A DNA stretch of 64,000 bases, from assembly GCF_900142975.1 (NCBI RefSeq), contig NZ_LT670848.1, forward strand, positions 62,001 through 126,000, written 5' to 3'. This stretch comes from Salegentibacter salegens. Lineage in GTDB: Bacteria; Bacteroidota; Bacteroidia; Flavobacteriales; Flavobacteriaceae. This document shows, piece after piece, positions 44,757 to 52,204 of the stretch. The notes below the pieces were generated by a model. That model worked only from the letters and a program-made list of their open reading frames with translations. It was not told the DNA's origin and made no database searches. Every line of letters starts with the position of its first letter. Position 1 is the stretch's first letter. The position numbers and the translations under genes were made by a program.

Positions 44757-45710
44757 ATGGAAAATGGTGCTTTGGTAATTTCTTTAGATTTTGAACTGCT
44801 ATGGGGTGTATTTGATAAGATAGAATGGAGGGAGAGAAAAGTATATTTTCAGAATACCAGAAAGCTAATTCCTGAAATTCTGAAGCTGTTTGAAGAATAT
44901 GAAATATCCTGTACCTGGGCTACTGTAGGAATGTTATTTAACGAAAATTGGGATGATTGGAATTCAAATGTTCCCCAAATTATACCGGAATATTATAATG
45001 AGAAGCTATCTGCATATAAATACGGGAATTCTATCCAAAGTAAAGAAACTGAGGAATTTTGTTTCGCTCCTAATCTTATAAAATTTATTAAAGAAACCCA
45101 GGGCCAGGAAATAGGGACACATACCTATTCGCACTATTACTGTCTGGAGCCTGGACAAACCCTAGAAAGCTTTAGGGCTGATCTTGAAAAATCAAAGAAG
45201 ATGGCTGATAAGTTTGGAATAAACTTAGAATCTTTGGTATTTCCCAGAAATCAATGTAACGAAGATTACCTGGATGTATGCATGGAAAACGGGTTAAGGA
45301 CCGTCAGAACCAATCCAGCGGATTGGTATTGGGAAAATACCCAGAAAGACAGTCTACAACAGAAGATTTTCCGAACAGGGGATGCCTATTTTGGATTGAA
45401 CAATAAATCTTACAGGGATATCCCAGAAATAGCTCCCGGTATTACCGGGCAAAAAGCTAGCAGGTTATTAAGGCCTTATAGTGGAAAAAGCTTTCTTGAT
45501 AAAACACGTCTGAATAGGATACAGTCTGAAATGAGTGCAGCTGCTAAGAATAAAGAGATCTATCATTTGTGGTGGCACCCACATAATTTCGGAGATAATC
45601 CAGAGAAAAATCTTCAGGACCTAAAGCAAATATTAAGTCACTTTGATTTCTGTAGGAAAAAATATAATTTTCAATCTTTTAATATGAGTAAACTTGGAAA
45701 AAAAGTGTAA
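44757..45710 (+). CDS. Polysaccharide deacetylase (NodB-homology) family protein
   Basis: A 317-residue protein with the NodB fold: LVISLDFELLWG (catalytic/metal Asp), GTHTYSHYYC (metal HxxxH, about residue 122), LVFPRNQCNEDYL (motif 3 Arg) and a late His in LWWHPHNFGDNP. These enzymes remove N-acetyl groups from sugars using a metal. No signal peptide is present, so it should act in the cytoplasm, perhaps on a sugar-nucleotide or lipid-linked precursor. Its stop overlaps the NeuB-like gene by 17 bases. Confidence 0.85.
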   Translation: MENGALVISLDFELLWGVFDKIEWRERKVYFQNTRKLIPEILKLFEEYEISCTWATVGMLFNENWDDWNSNVPQIIPEYYNEKLSAYKYGNSIQSKETEEFCFAPNLIKFIKETQGQEIGTHTYSHYYCLEPGQTLESFRADLEKSKKMADKFGINLESLVFPRNQCNEDYLDVCMENGLRTVRTNPADWYWENTQKDSLQQKIFRTGDAYFGLNNKSYRDIPEIAPGITGQKASRLLRPYSGKSFLDKTRLNRIQSEMSAAAKNKEIYHLWWHPHNFGDNPEKNLQDLKQILSHFDFCRKKYNFQSFNMSKLGKKV

Positions 45711-46746
45711 AAGTACATATCTAATTGGGGAGATAGGCCAGAATCATAATGGGTCCTTTGAATTGGCAAAGCAAATTATCGATCTGGCAGCAATGCCGGT
45801 AAGGGAAAAATTGTTTGATCTTCCGGTAAAAGGTATGGATGCGGTAAAGTTCACTAAAAGAGATCTAACACAAGAGCTTTCTGCTTCCGAAATGAAGAAA
45901 CCATACCTGTCTCCCAATTCCTTTGGAAAAACCTATGGGGAGCACCGCAAAGCTTTGGAGTTAAGTGATGAACAGCATTTTGCACTCTTTAAGTATGCGA
46001 AATTGAAGAATTTGGATTTTGTAGAAACTTTATGTTCGCCTTCCTGTCTTTCCCTTTTAAAATATTTTGAACCGAATAAGTTAAAGGTAGCTTCCCGGGA
46101 CCTTACAAATCTTCCTTTACTGGAAGCTCTTGCTGAAACGAAGATTCCTATTATACTGTCTACAGGAATGACAGGGAAGCAGGAATTGGATGAGGCATTG
46201 GAGGTAATAACCCGAATTCATTCTAAAATTTCTATTTTACATTGTGTATCTGAGTACCCGACTCATCCACAACATGTAAATTTAAGAAGCCTGGATTATT
46301 TGTTGAAGAATTATGGGGAATATAGCATTGGCTATTCCGATCATACTATTGGGATTTCAGTTCCGGTTGCAGCAGTGGCGAAAGGAGCACAAATCATTGA
46401 AAAACATATAACTATTGATCGAAGTATGAAAGGAACCGACCAAAAAGGGTCATTGGGAATAGACGGGGTGCGGCGTATGGTAAGGGATATACGATTGATG
46501 GAAATGGCATTAGGGCGAGAGGATATTTTTATTCAGGATGCTGTTCAGGCTGTAAGGAATAAACTAGAGCGATCCCTGGCTACGAATCGTACCATTATGA
46601 AGGGAGAAATAATGTTAGAGGAGGATATTCATTTGTTGTCTCCGGGAACAGGTTATAAATGGAATGAGAGATTCAGGATCATAGGAAAAAAGACAAGCCA
46701 GATTATTTATAAAGATGAGATCATCTTACCTGGCCATATCTCATAA
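45694..46746 (+). CDS. NeuB-family nonulosonic acid synthase, divergent
   Basis: A 350-residue PEP-dependent synthase: YLIGEIGQNHNGSFELAK, DAVKFTKRDLTQE (in place of KFQ), ETLCSPSCLSLL, KVASRDLTNLPLLE, STGMTGKQELDEAL, GYSDHTIGISVP and EKHITIDRSMKGTDQ. The SAF-like C-terminal domain is RSLATNRTIMKGEIMLEEDI. It differs clearly from PseI at 28251. The nearby KdsC-like phosphatase suggests a phosphorylated product such as KDN-9-phosphate or a relative. The start is a TTG at 45694; there is no better start. Confidence 0.86.
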   Translation: MEKKCKSTYLIGEIGQNHNGSFELAKQIIDLAAMPVREKLFDLPVKGMDAVKFTKRDLTQELSASEMKKPYLSPNSFGKTYGEHRKALELSDEQHFALFKYAKLKNLDFVETLCSPSCLSLLKYFEPNKLKVASRDLTNLPLLEALAETKIPIILSTGMTGKQELDEALEVITRIHSKISILHCVSEYPTHPQHVNLRSLDYLLKNYGEYSIGYSDHTIGISVPVAAVAKGAQIIEKHITIDRSMKGTDQKGSLGIDGVRRMVRDIRLMEMALGREDIFIQDAVQAVRNKLERSLATNRTIMKGEIMLEEDIHLLSPGTGYKWNERFRIIGKKTSQIIYKDEIILPGHIS

Positions 46747-46751
46747 AGAAT

Positions 46752-46856
46752 ATGAAAATTCATCATTTAAAATCTGCTTCCGTTATTATTGAGACAAACT
46801 CAATTAAATTTTTTTGTGATTCCTGGCTGGTTGATGGTAAATATTTTGGCTCTTAG
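46752..46856 (+). pseudogene. Remnant of a metallo-beta-lactamase-fold hydrolase gene
   Basis: A 34-codon frame, MKIHHLKSASVIIETNSIKF then SWLVDGKYFGS, ends in TAG at 46854. It matches the usual N-terminus of MBL-fold proteins found in nonulosonic acid loci (SATVIIE...DPWLVDG...YG), with the Asp-Pro changed to Asp-Ser. No zinc-binding HxHxDH region follows; the 120 bases up to the next gene hold only short broken frames. Read as a truncated, dead gene. Confidence 0.55.
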
Positions 46857-46976
46857 TATCATTACTAGTTCAATATTGAGAAGAATATTTTTGATAATAT
46901 TCAAGCTTATTGAAGGCTTAAAAGGATTGATTCTGGTCGAAAAGCAATTGAACCTAATTATTAATAAATTTATCCC

Positions 46977-47729
46977 ATGGAAAAAATAACAACGACTACC
47001 TTAGCCTCAAATCAAGAAAAGAGAAACAGGGAAAAATTATTTGATCTTTATCAAAAAAATCCACTTCCAGGCGAGGAAGTGACGTCTAACTCAGCTTTAT
47101 TTTTAAAGCGTCAGGAACTATCTAAAATTTTATTTTTTAATGAATTGTACCAGCAGATCCAGAGTATACATGGTATAATTATAGAGTTTGGATGTAGATG
47201 GGGACAGAATCTTATTACTTTAAATAATTTAAGGGCGATTTATGAGCCTTATAATTATAACCGAAAAATTCTTGGATTTGATACTTTTGAAGGTTTTAAA
47301 AATACGGATGTAAAGGATGGTGTAGATTCAATTATAAAAGAGGGGAGTCTAGGAGTTACTGGGAATTATGAGGTTTATTTAGAACAACTTTTGCAAGTTC
47401 ATGAAAATGAATGTCCATTATCGCATATTGAGAAAAATAAGCTCATCAAAGGAGACGCCCCAATTAGCCTGAAAAAATATCTTGAGGATAATCCTCAAGC
47501 ACTGATCGCTTTTGCGTGGTTTGATTTTGATCTTTATAAGCCAACTTTGGATTGTTTAAACCTAATTAAACCTTATTTGACAAAAGGAGCTGTTTTAGGT
47601 TTTGATGAACTTAACGATCCCAAATTTCCGGGAGAGACACTTGCTCTCAGGGAATTTGCAGATTTAAATTCCCTTAAGATCCAGAGAAATAAATTTAGTG
47701 GAATGCAGTCTTACGTTGTGATGGATTAA
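46977..47729 (+). CDS. SAM-dependent methyltransferase (TylF/macrocin O-methyltransferase-like)
   Basis: A 250-residue protein. The SAM-binding region IIEFGCRWGQNLITL (about residue 63) is followed by ILGFDTFEGFKNTD, typical of TylF-like sugar O-methyltransferases. A metal-binding acidic stretch AWFDFDLYKPTLDCL is near residue 180, and LGFDELNDPKFPGE near 203. It probably methylates a sugar hydroxyl of the polymer. Some databases give homologues an unrelated carnitine-CoA transferase label, which the sequence does not support. Confidence 0.78.
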   Translation: MEKITTTTLASNQEKRNREKLFDLYQKNPLPGEEVTSNSALFLKRQELSKILFFNELYQQIQSIHGIIIEFGCRWGQNLITLNNLRAIYEPYNYNRKILGFDTFEGFKNTDVKDGVDSIIKEGSLGVTGNYEVYLEQLLQVHENECPLSHIEKNKLIKGDAPISLKKYLEDNPQALIAFAWFDFDLYKPTLDCLNLIKPYLTKGAVLGFDELNDPKFPGETLALREFADLNSLKIQRNKFSGMQSYVVMD

Positions 47730-47830
47730 GTTGGAGACGTGGGGACATGGAGAGCAGGAGACTTGGAGGTCGGCAGAAAGGGAGATTTGGAGAAAAGGGA
47801 GTTGGAAACTTGGGAGGGTAAGGCATGAGT
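47730..47830 (+). repeat. Purine-rich degenerate tandem repeat (about 9-10 bp period)
   Basis: Between two stop/start codons lie repeated GGAGACTTGGAG-like units: TTGGAGACGTGGGGACATGG, GGAGACTTGGAGG, GGGAGATTTGGAG and GGGAGTTGGAAACTTGGGAGG. The strand is nearly all G, A and T, quite unlike its surroundings. There is no coding sense. It may be a replication-slippage product or recombination spacer. Confidence 0.65.
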
Positions 47831-47888
47831 TGGGATTTAATCAATGAGTTCAGAGTGAATTGATTTTTGTAAAACAATTAAATACAAT

Positions 47889-48410
47889 ATGAAATATAAA
47901 CTTGTAGTTTCAGATGTAGATGGTGTATGGACAGATGGTTCTTTTTACTATTCTTCGGAAGGGGATGTTATAAGAAAATTCAGCACCAAAGATAGTTATG
48001 GTATAAGTTTATGCCGGCTGGCCAATATTCCTGTTCTTATTCTATCTTCCGAAAAGAATATGATGGTCGAGAAAAGAATGAAAAAACTGAAGCTGCGTTA
48101 TGTTGAACTTGGAAGGAAAAATAAATTAAAAGTTATTAGCTCCTATTGTAATAAAATGAATATAGAACTTTCTGAAGTTGCTTATATAGGAGATGATATG
48201 AATGATTTTCCTTTAATTGGGAAAGTTGGTTTCTTTGCCTGTCCTGAGGATGCTTATTATGGAATCAGAAAAGCTGCTAATTCTGTATTGAAAAAAAAAG
48301 GAGGAAATGGTGCTTTCAGGGAATTTGTTGAAGTAATATTAGAAAAATCAGGGGATCTGGAGGAGACATACGCTAAATACATCAATGAATGTTTGCAAAC
48401 GCAGGAATAA
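47889..48410 (+). CDS. KdsC-like HAD phosphatase (ulosonate phosphate phosphatase)
   Basis: A 173-residue cap-less HAD enzyme of the KdsC group: LVVSDVDGVWTDGSFYYS (nucleophile and acid Asp), STKDSYGI, LILSSEKN (motif II), KLKVISSYC (Lys) and YIGDDMNDFPLI (motif IV). Family members dephosphorylate KDO-8-phosphate or KDN-9-phosphate. With the NeuB-like synthase at 45694 and the cytidylyltransferase start at 48389 it fits a synthase-phosphatase-cytidylyltransferase pathway. The last codons overlap the broken cytidylyltransferase gene. Confidence 0.88.
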   Translation: MKYKLVVSDVDGVWTDGSFYYSSEGDVIRKFSTKDSYGISLCRLANIPVLILSSEKNMMVEKRMKKLKLRYVELGRKNKLKVISSYCNKMNIELSEVAYIGDDMNDFPLIGKVGFFACPEDAYYGIRKAANSVLKKKGGNGAFREFVEVILEKSGDLEETYAKYINECLQTQE

Positions 48411-48526
48411 TTATACAGGCCAGGATGTCAAGCTCCCGATTACCGGGAAAATCTTTAATGAAAATTGGTCCACAGCCTCTCATTTGGTATGTAGTGAATA
48501 GATTAAAAAGGCTAAGTTCTAATTAG
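48389..48526 (+). pseudogene. SpsF/NeuA-type cytidylyltransferase, cut after about 40 codons by the IS
   Basis: From the ATG at 48389 the frame reads MFANAGIIIQARMSSSRLPG, then KSLMKIGPQPLIWYVVNRLK, the hallmark start of SpsF-like nucleotidyltransferases (IQARMxSxRLPGKxL). It then enters the insertion element at about 48510 and stops at 48526. The remaining 200 or so residues are absent from the window on the other side of the IS, so they have been deleted. The gene overlaps the KdsC-like gene by 22 bases and was the activating enzyme of that module. Confidence 0.85.
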
Positions 48527-49558
48527 CATATTGAATAGTTGTTGTTTGTACTCGTACCATGCGCTATTTGAAGCAAAGGCAATGGCTGTAACTGTTGCCA
48601 TTTTACTGGTTGAGTTCTTGATTTTTTCAAGTACCAAGAACCAATTCAAGTAATTCTGTAAGTATTTTGTAGCTACCCCATTGAAAGAATCCATGAACTT
48701 TCTCAATCTCATATCCATATTGTTTACATTCTGGACATGGTACACCTTATCTACGGTTCGCTGTCCCTTTGAGGTGTTGAACTTTTTATGGGCAATTGTG
48801 TTGGCTTTTGCAAAAGCACCATAACTTCTATGGCTGTCGCTGCAGAGTACGTCAGCTTTATCAAGTTTCCCTTTAAGTATTCTATTCAGATCCTCTTTAC
48901 TGATACGACCTCTTGTGGCCACTTTAAAGTCTTTGTTTCCAGATCTATCACAAGTTGCCACTACAGCTACTTTTTCATCACTTATGCCTGCTTTGCTTGC
49001 TTTTTCTCCTCGCATTTTCGGTTTTCTACCTAAATGACGTCCTCCTTTTTCTGAGTAGGCAAAGAACAGGTCATCGCTTTCGACTATGCCCTGAAACTCT
49101 TCTACCGAAACACTGGAAAATGACGTGAGCAATTTATGTCTCCAATCAAAGGACGTTTGAATTGATATCTCCGTCTCTTCTGCACTTTTCCTGATACTGT
49201 AGCCCGACAACAAACAGTATAAATACCGATTTAACTTCTCTTTCTTTTTTATATTATACCAAAACTTACCTGTGGTCTCACTGAAATTCTTCTTACAGCC
49301 ATTGCAAACATAGCGTTGAACGCCTTTGAGCTTGCCATTGGCACGAACACGCTTTTCTGAGCAATGAGGACAGGTAACTGCTTTTGCCTCGTTGCTGTCC
49401 TTTACTTCACTTTCTTGCAAAGACAATGATAGCAACGAAGCCACTATCTCTTGTTGAACAGTCGCTGGACTATTAACGAAAAAATCCCTGAAATCTGAAG
49501 GTATCATATCTATATAGTTTTACACAAATATAAGACATATTCATCTTAGAACAAAGCT
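48510..49558 (-). mobile_element. IS1595-family insertion sequence
   Basis: A single transposase gene bounded by imperfect inverted repeats. The left end GGCTAAGTTCTAATTAGCAT (48510 on) and the reverse complement of the right end, AGCTTTGTTCTAAGATGAAT (ending 49558), share about 16 of 22 bases. No 8-bp target duplication is visible in the flanks, and both flanking genes are truncated. This suggests that a deletion accompanied or followed insertion. Confidence 0.75.
48512..49507 (-). CDS. IS1595-family transposase (ISXO2-like)
   Basis: A 331-residue transposase. An N-terminal zinc ribbon (TCPHCSEKRVRANGKLKGVQ, then CNGCKKNFSETTG) is followed by a helix-turn-helix (YSIRKSAEETEISIQTSFDW). The ISXO2-like DDE domain has GIVESDDLFF, VLCSDSHRSYGAF, KFNTSKGQRTVDKVYHVQNVN and LRKFMDSFNGVATKYL. 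Length and domains look complete, so it may be active. Confidence 0.92.
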   Translation of the reverse strand: MIPSDFRDFFVNSPATVQQEIVASLLSLSLQESEVKDSNEAKAVTCPHCSEKRVRANGKLKGVQRYVCNGCKKNFSETTGKFWYNIKKKEKLNRYLYCLLSGYSIRKSAEETEISIQTSFDWRHKLLTSFSSVSVEEFQGIVESDDLFFAYSEKGGRHLGRKPKMRGEKASKAGISDEKVAVVATCDRSGNKDFKVATRGRISKEDLNRILKGKLDKADVLCSDSHRSYGAFAKANTIAHKKFNTSKGQRTVDKVYHVQNVNNMDMRLRKFMDSFNGVATKYLQNYLNWFLVLEKIKNSTSKMATVTAIAFASNSAWYEYKQQLFNMLIRT

Positions 49559-49566
49559 TTTCTACA

Positions 49567-51414
49567 TTGTTTACCGTTTTAATTATTGTAGACCTTACTC
49601 CAAATTACTATACTATACTCAGTTTTTATGATAAGGCATTTATCGTAATAGCGGTACATACCTTCTATTTTTACGTTTTTAAAACTTACGCAGGGATTAT
49701 TCGGTATTCCTCTAATATAGATGCGCTAAAACTATTATTGGCCACAATTAGTTCGTTTATCACCTTAATGCTAATCAATTATATAACTTACTTTGTTATA
49801 GATAAAAAGATCTTTTTGGTCGGCGGTTTATTAATCAATTTATGTATTTCCTTTTCTTTACTTTTTCTATTTAGATTAGGTGTAAAACAGATTTACGAAT
49901 ATTTTAAATTAGTTAGTCAGAACGAAGATATCCTGAACGCAGTTATTCTTGGAGCCGATGAAAACGCAATTTCTATTGCAGGTGCCCTTGATATCGAAAT
50001 TCCAAGAAGGTTTAAAATAGTTGGTTTTCTAATTAATGAAAGACATAATAAAAGTATTAGGTTACTGGATAAACCGGTAATTAATTATTCAGCTCAAATT
50101 CACAAGGCGATTGAATCTGTTAAAGCGGAAGCCATTATTCTTTCTGAAAACAATTTTACTGCAGAAGAAAAATTTGCTTTTGTTAAAGATTGTCTTGAAA
50201 ATAATATAAAGGTGTTTAATGCGCCAGTTATTTCTACCTGGGGAGAAGATACCCAACCTATTGCCAAAAAGGTAAAATCGCTTCAAATTGAAGATCTTTT
50301 AGAACGCGAACCCATTAGACTTAATCCTGAAAATAAGATTGAACAATTAACCGGGAAAACTATTTTAGTAACCGGGGGCGCAGGTTCTATTGGTAGCGAA
50401 ATTGTAAGGCAGGTTGCGCAATATAATCCGAAGAAATTAATAATTCTCGATCAGGCTGAAACACCACTACACTCTTTGAGTCTTGAGGTGAACGCAAAAT
50501 TTCCGGAGCTTAATTGCAAATTTATTATTTGCGATGTAGGGAATTTTAAGCGTTTGGAGCTCATGTTCCAAAATCATCAAATTGATGTAGTTTATCACGC
50601 TGCTGCCTATAAGCATGTGCCTCTAATGGAGGAAAATCCGCACGAAGCTGTTTTTGTAAATATCCAGGGAACAAAAAACCTGGCCGATCTTTCTTTAAAA
50701 TATAAGGCTTCACATTTTGTAATGGTTTCTACAGATAAAGCGGTGAACCCGAGTAACGTAATGGGAGCTTCCAAAAGAGCTGCGGAAATGTATGTACAGT
50801 CGCTTTATCATTCAGGCATTAAAGAAAATCCAGATACCACAAAATTTATCACCACCCGTTTTGGGAATGTTTTAGGTTCAAATGGCTCTGTAGTGCCGTT
50901 GTTTAAAAAGCAAATAGAAAAAGGTGGCCCGGTGACAATCACGCATCCAGATATCATTAGATATTTTATGACTATTCCCGAAGCCTGTCAGCTGGTTTTA
51001 GAAGCCGGTGCTATGGGAAAAGGGGGAGAGATCTTTATTTTTGATATGGGAGAGCCGGTTAAAATTATGGATTTGGCCATAAAAATGATTAAACTTGCAG
51101 GTTACGAACCAAACAAGAATATTAAGGTAAGGATTACCGGCTTAAGACCCGGTGAAAAACTTTATGAAGAATTATTGAATGATGAATGCAAAACCCTACC
51201 AACCCACCATAAAAAAATAATGATTGGCCAGGAAGTGGTTAGGGACTATGAACTGATTAGTGATAGAATAGAAAGTATTATTGAATCGGCGAATTCTCTA
51301 AAAGCCGACAAGATGGTGAAAAAATTAAAAATGCTGATTCCAGAATTTAAGAGTAATAATTCCTTATTTGAAAGTCTGGATAATAAAGAAGAAGTAATAA
51401 GTGATAAAAGATAA
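49567..51414 (+). CDS. FlaA1/CapD-like nucleoside-diphosphate-sugar dehydratase, N-terminus lost
   Basis: A membrane-anchored SDR (615 aa as read from the TTG at 49567) related to PglF/WbpM/CapD, which 4,6-dehydrate UDP-GlcNAc or epimerise related sugars. Three or four hydrophobic segments remain (about residues 1-45 and 57-100), beginning at YDKAFIVIAVHTFYF. The dehydratase domain has ILVTGGAGSIGSEIVRQ (about 268), YHAAAYKHVPLMEENP, STDKAVNPSNVMGASKRAAE and TRFGNVLGSNGSVVP. Homologues normally have about 40-60 more N-terminal residues with an extra helix. The frame is open back into the IS end, so the native start is gone and expression is doubtful. Confidence 0.85.
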   Translation: MFTVLIIVDLTPNYYTILSFYDKAFIVIAVHTFYFYVFKTYAGIIRYSSNIDALKLLLATISSFITLMLINYITYFVIDKKIFLVGGLLINLCISFSLLFLFRLGVKQIYEYFKLVSQNEDILNAVILGADENAISIAGALDIEIPRRFKIVGFLINERHNKSIRLLDKPVINYSAQIHKAIESVKAEAIILSENNFTAEEKFAFVKDCLENNIKVFNAPVISTWGEDTQPIAKKVKSLQIEDLLEREPIRLNPENKIEQLTGKTILVTGGAGSIGSEIVRQVAQYNPKKLIILDQAETPLHSLSLEVNAKFPELNCKFIICDVGNFKRLELMFQNHQIDVVYHAAAYKHVPLMEENPHEAVFVNIQGTKNLADLSLKYKASHFVMVSTDKAVNPSNVMGASKRAAEMYVQSLYHSGIKENPDTTKFITTRFGNVLGSNGSVVPLFKKQIEKGGPVTITHPDIIRYFMTIPEACQLVLEAGAMGKGGEIFIFDMGEPVKIMDLAIKMIKLAGYEPNKNIKVRITGLRPGEKLYEELLNDECKTLPTHHKKIMIGQEVVRDYELISDRIESIIESANSLKADKMVKKLKMLIPEFKSNNSLFESLDNKEEVISDKR

Positions 51415-51418
51415 ATTA

Positions 51419-52204
51419 ATGATTGGGAAAATTAGTAGAGCGTTTTTACTTCTTAGTGTATCGATTAGTGTTTTAAGCTGTGCCACAAAAGATGAGGTGG
51501 TTTATTTTGATAATTCACAAAGTCTTGAGGGAAAAGAAAATCTTTTAGATTATGAACCCAAAATAGAGCGTAATGATGTGCTAAGGATTAACGTTTCTTC
51601 CTCTTCGGTTAACCAAGAAATCGTAGCTCCTTTTCAAATGAATAGTCAAGGGCAGGGTTCTGGCGGCGGCGGGGGTGGCCAAAATCTCTCATTAACCGGT
51701 TACCTGGTAAGCCCAAATGGAACCATAAATTTTCCTGTTCTCGGAACTTTAGAAGTAGAAGGCCTAACCCGAACCGCGATTCAGGAAAAATTGGAAGAGC
51801 AAATCGCCGAATATGTTAGAGACCCAGTGGTTGATGTTAGAATTGTAAATTTTAGTGTAACGATTTTAGGCGAAATAGGTTCTCCCGGTAGAGTGCAAAT
51901 TACAGATGGGAGAGTTACCATGCCAGAGCTATTGGCAATGAGTGGTGATATTACCTACAATGGTAAGCGTGAAAATATTAAAATAATTCGGGAAGTTAAC
52001 GGAGTTAAAACAGTAGGATATATTGATATGACTGAATCAGACCTTTTTGATAGCCCGTTCTACTATTTGAAACAAAATGATTTGGTATATGTAGAGCCTA
52101 CTTATAGAACTGTCAAATCAGCTGGTTTCTTTAGCAGTTACCAGGGGATAGTTTCGGTGGGTACAACTATAATTAGTCTTTACTTTTTAATTAATAGTCT
52201 TTAA
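51419..52204 (+). CDS. Wza-like outer-membrane polysaccharide export lipoprotein
   Basis: A 261-residue OPX protein. A lipoprotein signal peptide ends in the lipobox VLSC. The poly-export domain begins RNDVLRINVSS, and VSPNGTINFPVLGTLEVEGLT starts the SLBB-type part with VRIVNFSVTILGEIGSPGRV. A glycine-rich loop (GQGSGGGGGG) interrupts residues about 75-85. The C-terminus has a hydrophobic segment (IVSVGTTIISLYFLI), common in Bacteroidota OPX proteins. A GTG at 51401 is possible, but the ATG at 51419 gives a clean signal peptide. It is followed by wzc without a gap. Confidence 0.92.
   Translation: MIGKISRAFLLLSVSISVLSCATKDEVVYFDNSQSLEGKENLLDYEPKIERNDVLRINVSSSSVNQEIVAPFQMNSQGQGSGGGGGGQNLSLTGYLVSPNGTINFPVLGTLEVEGLTRTAIQEKLEEQIAEYVRDPVVDVRIVNFSVTILGEIGSPGRVQITDGRVTMPELLAMSGDITYNGKRENIKIIREVNGVKTVGYIDMTESDLFDSPFYYLKQNDLVYVEPTYRTVKSAGFFSSYQGIVSVGTTIISLYFLINSL

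Noticed and set aside
46789..46989. 66-codon open frame between the NeuB-like gene and the methyltransferase
   Set aside because: Its start lies inside the MBL-fold remnant, the composition is that of random AT-rich DNA and no motif is seen. Treated as a chance frame over decayed sequence.
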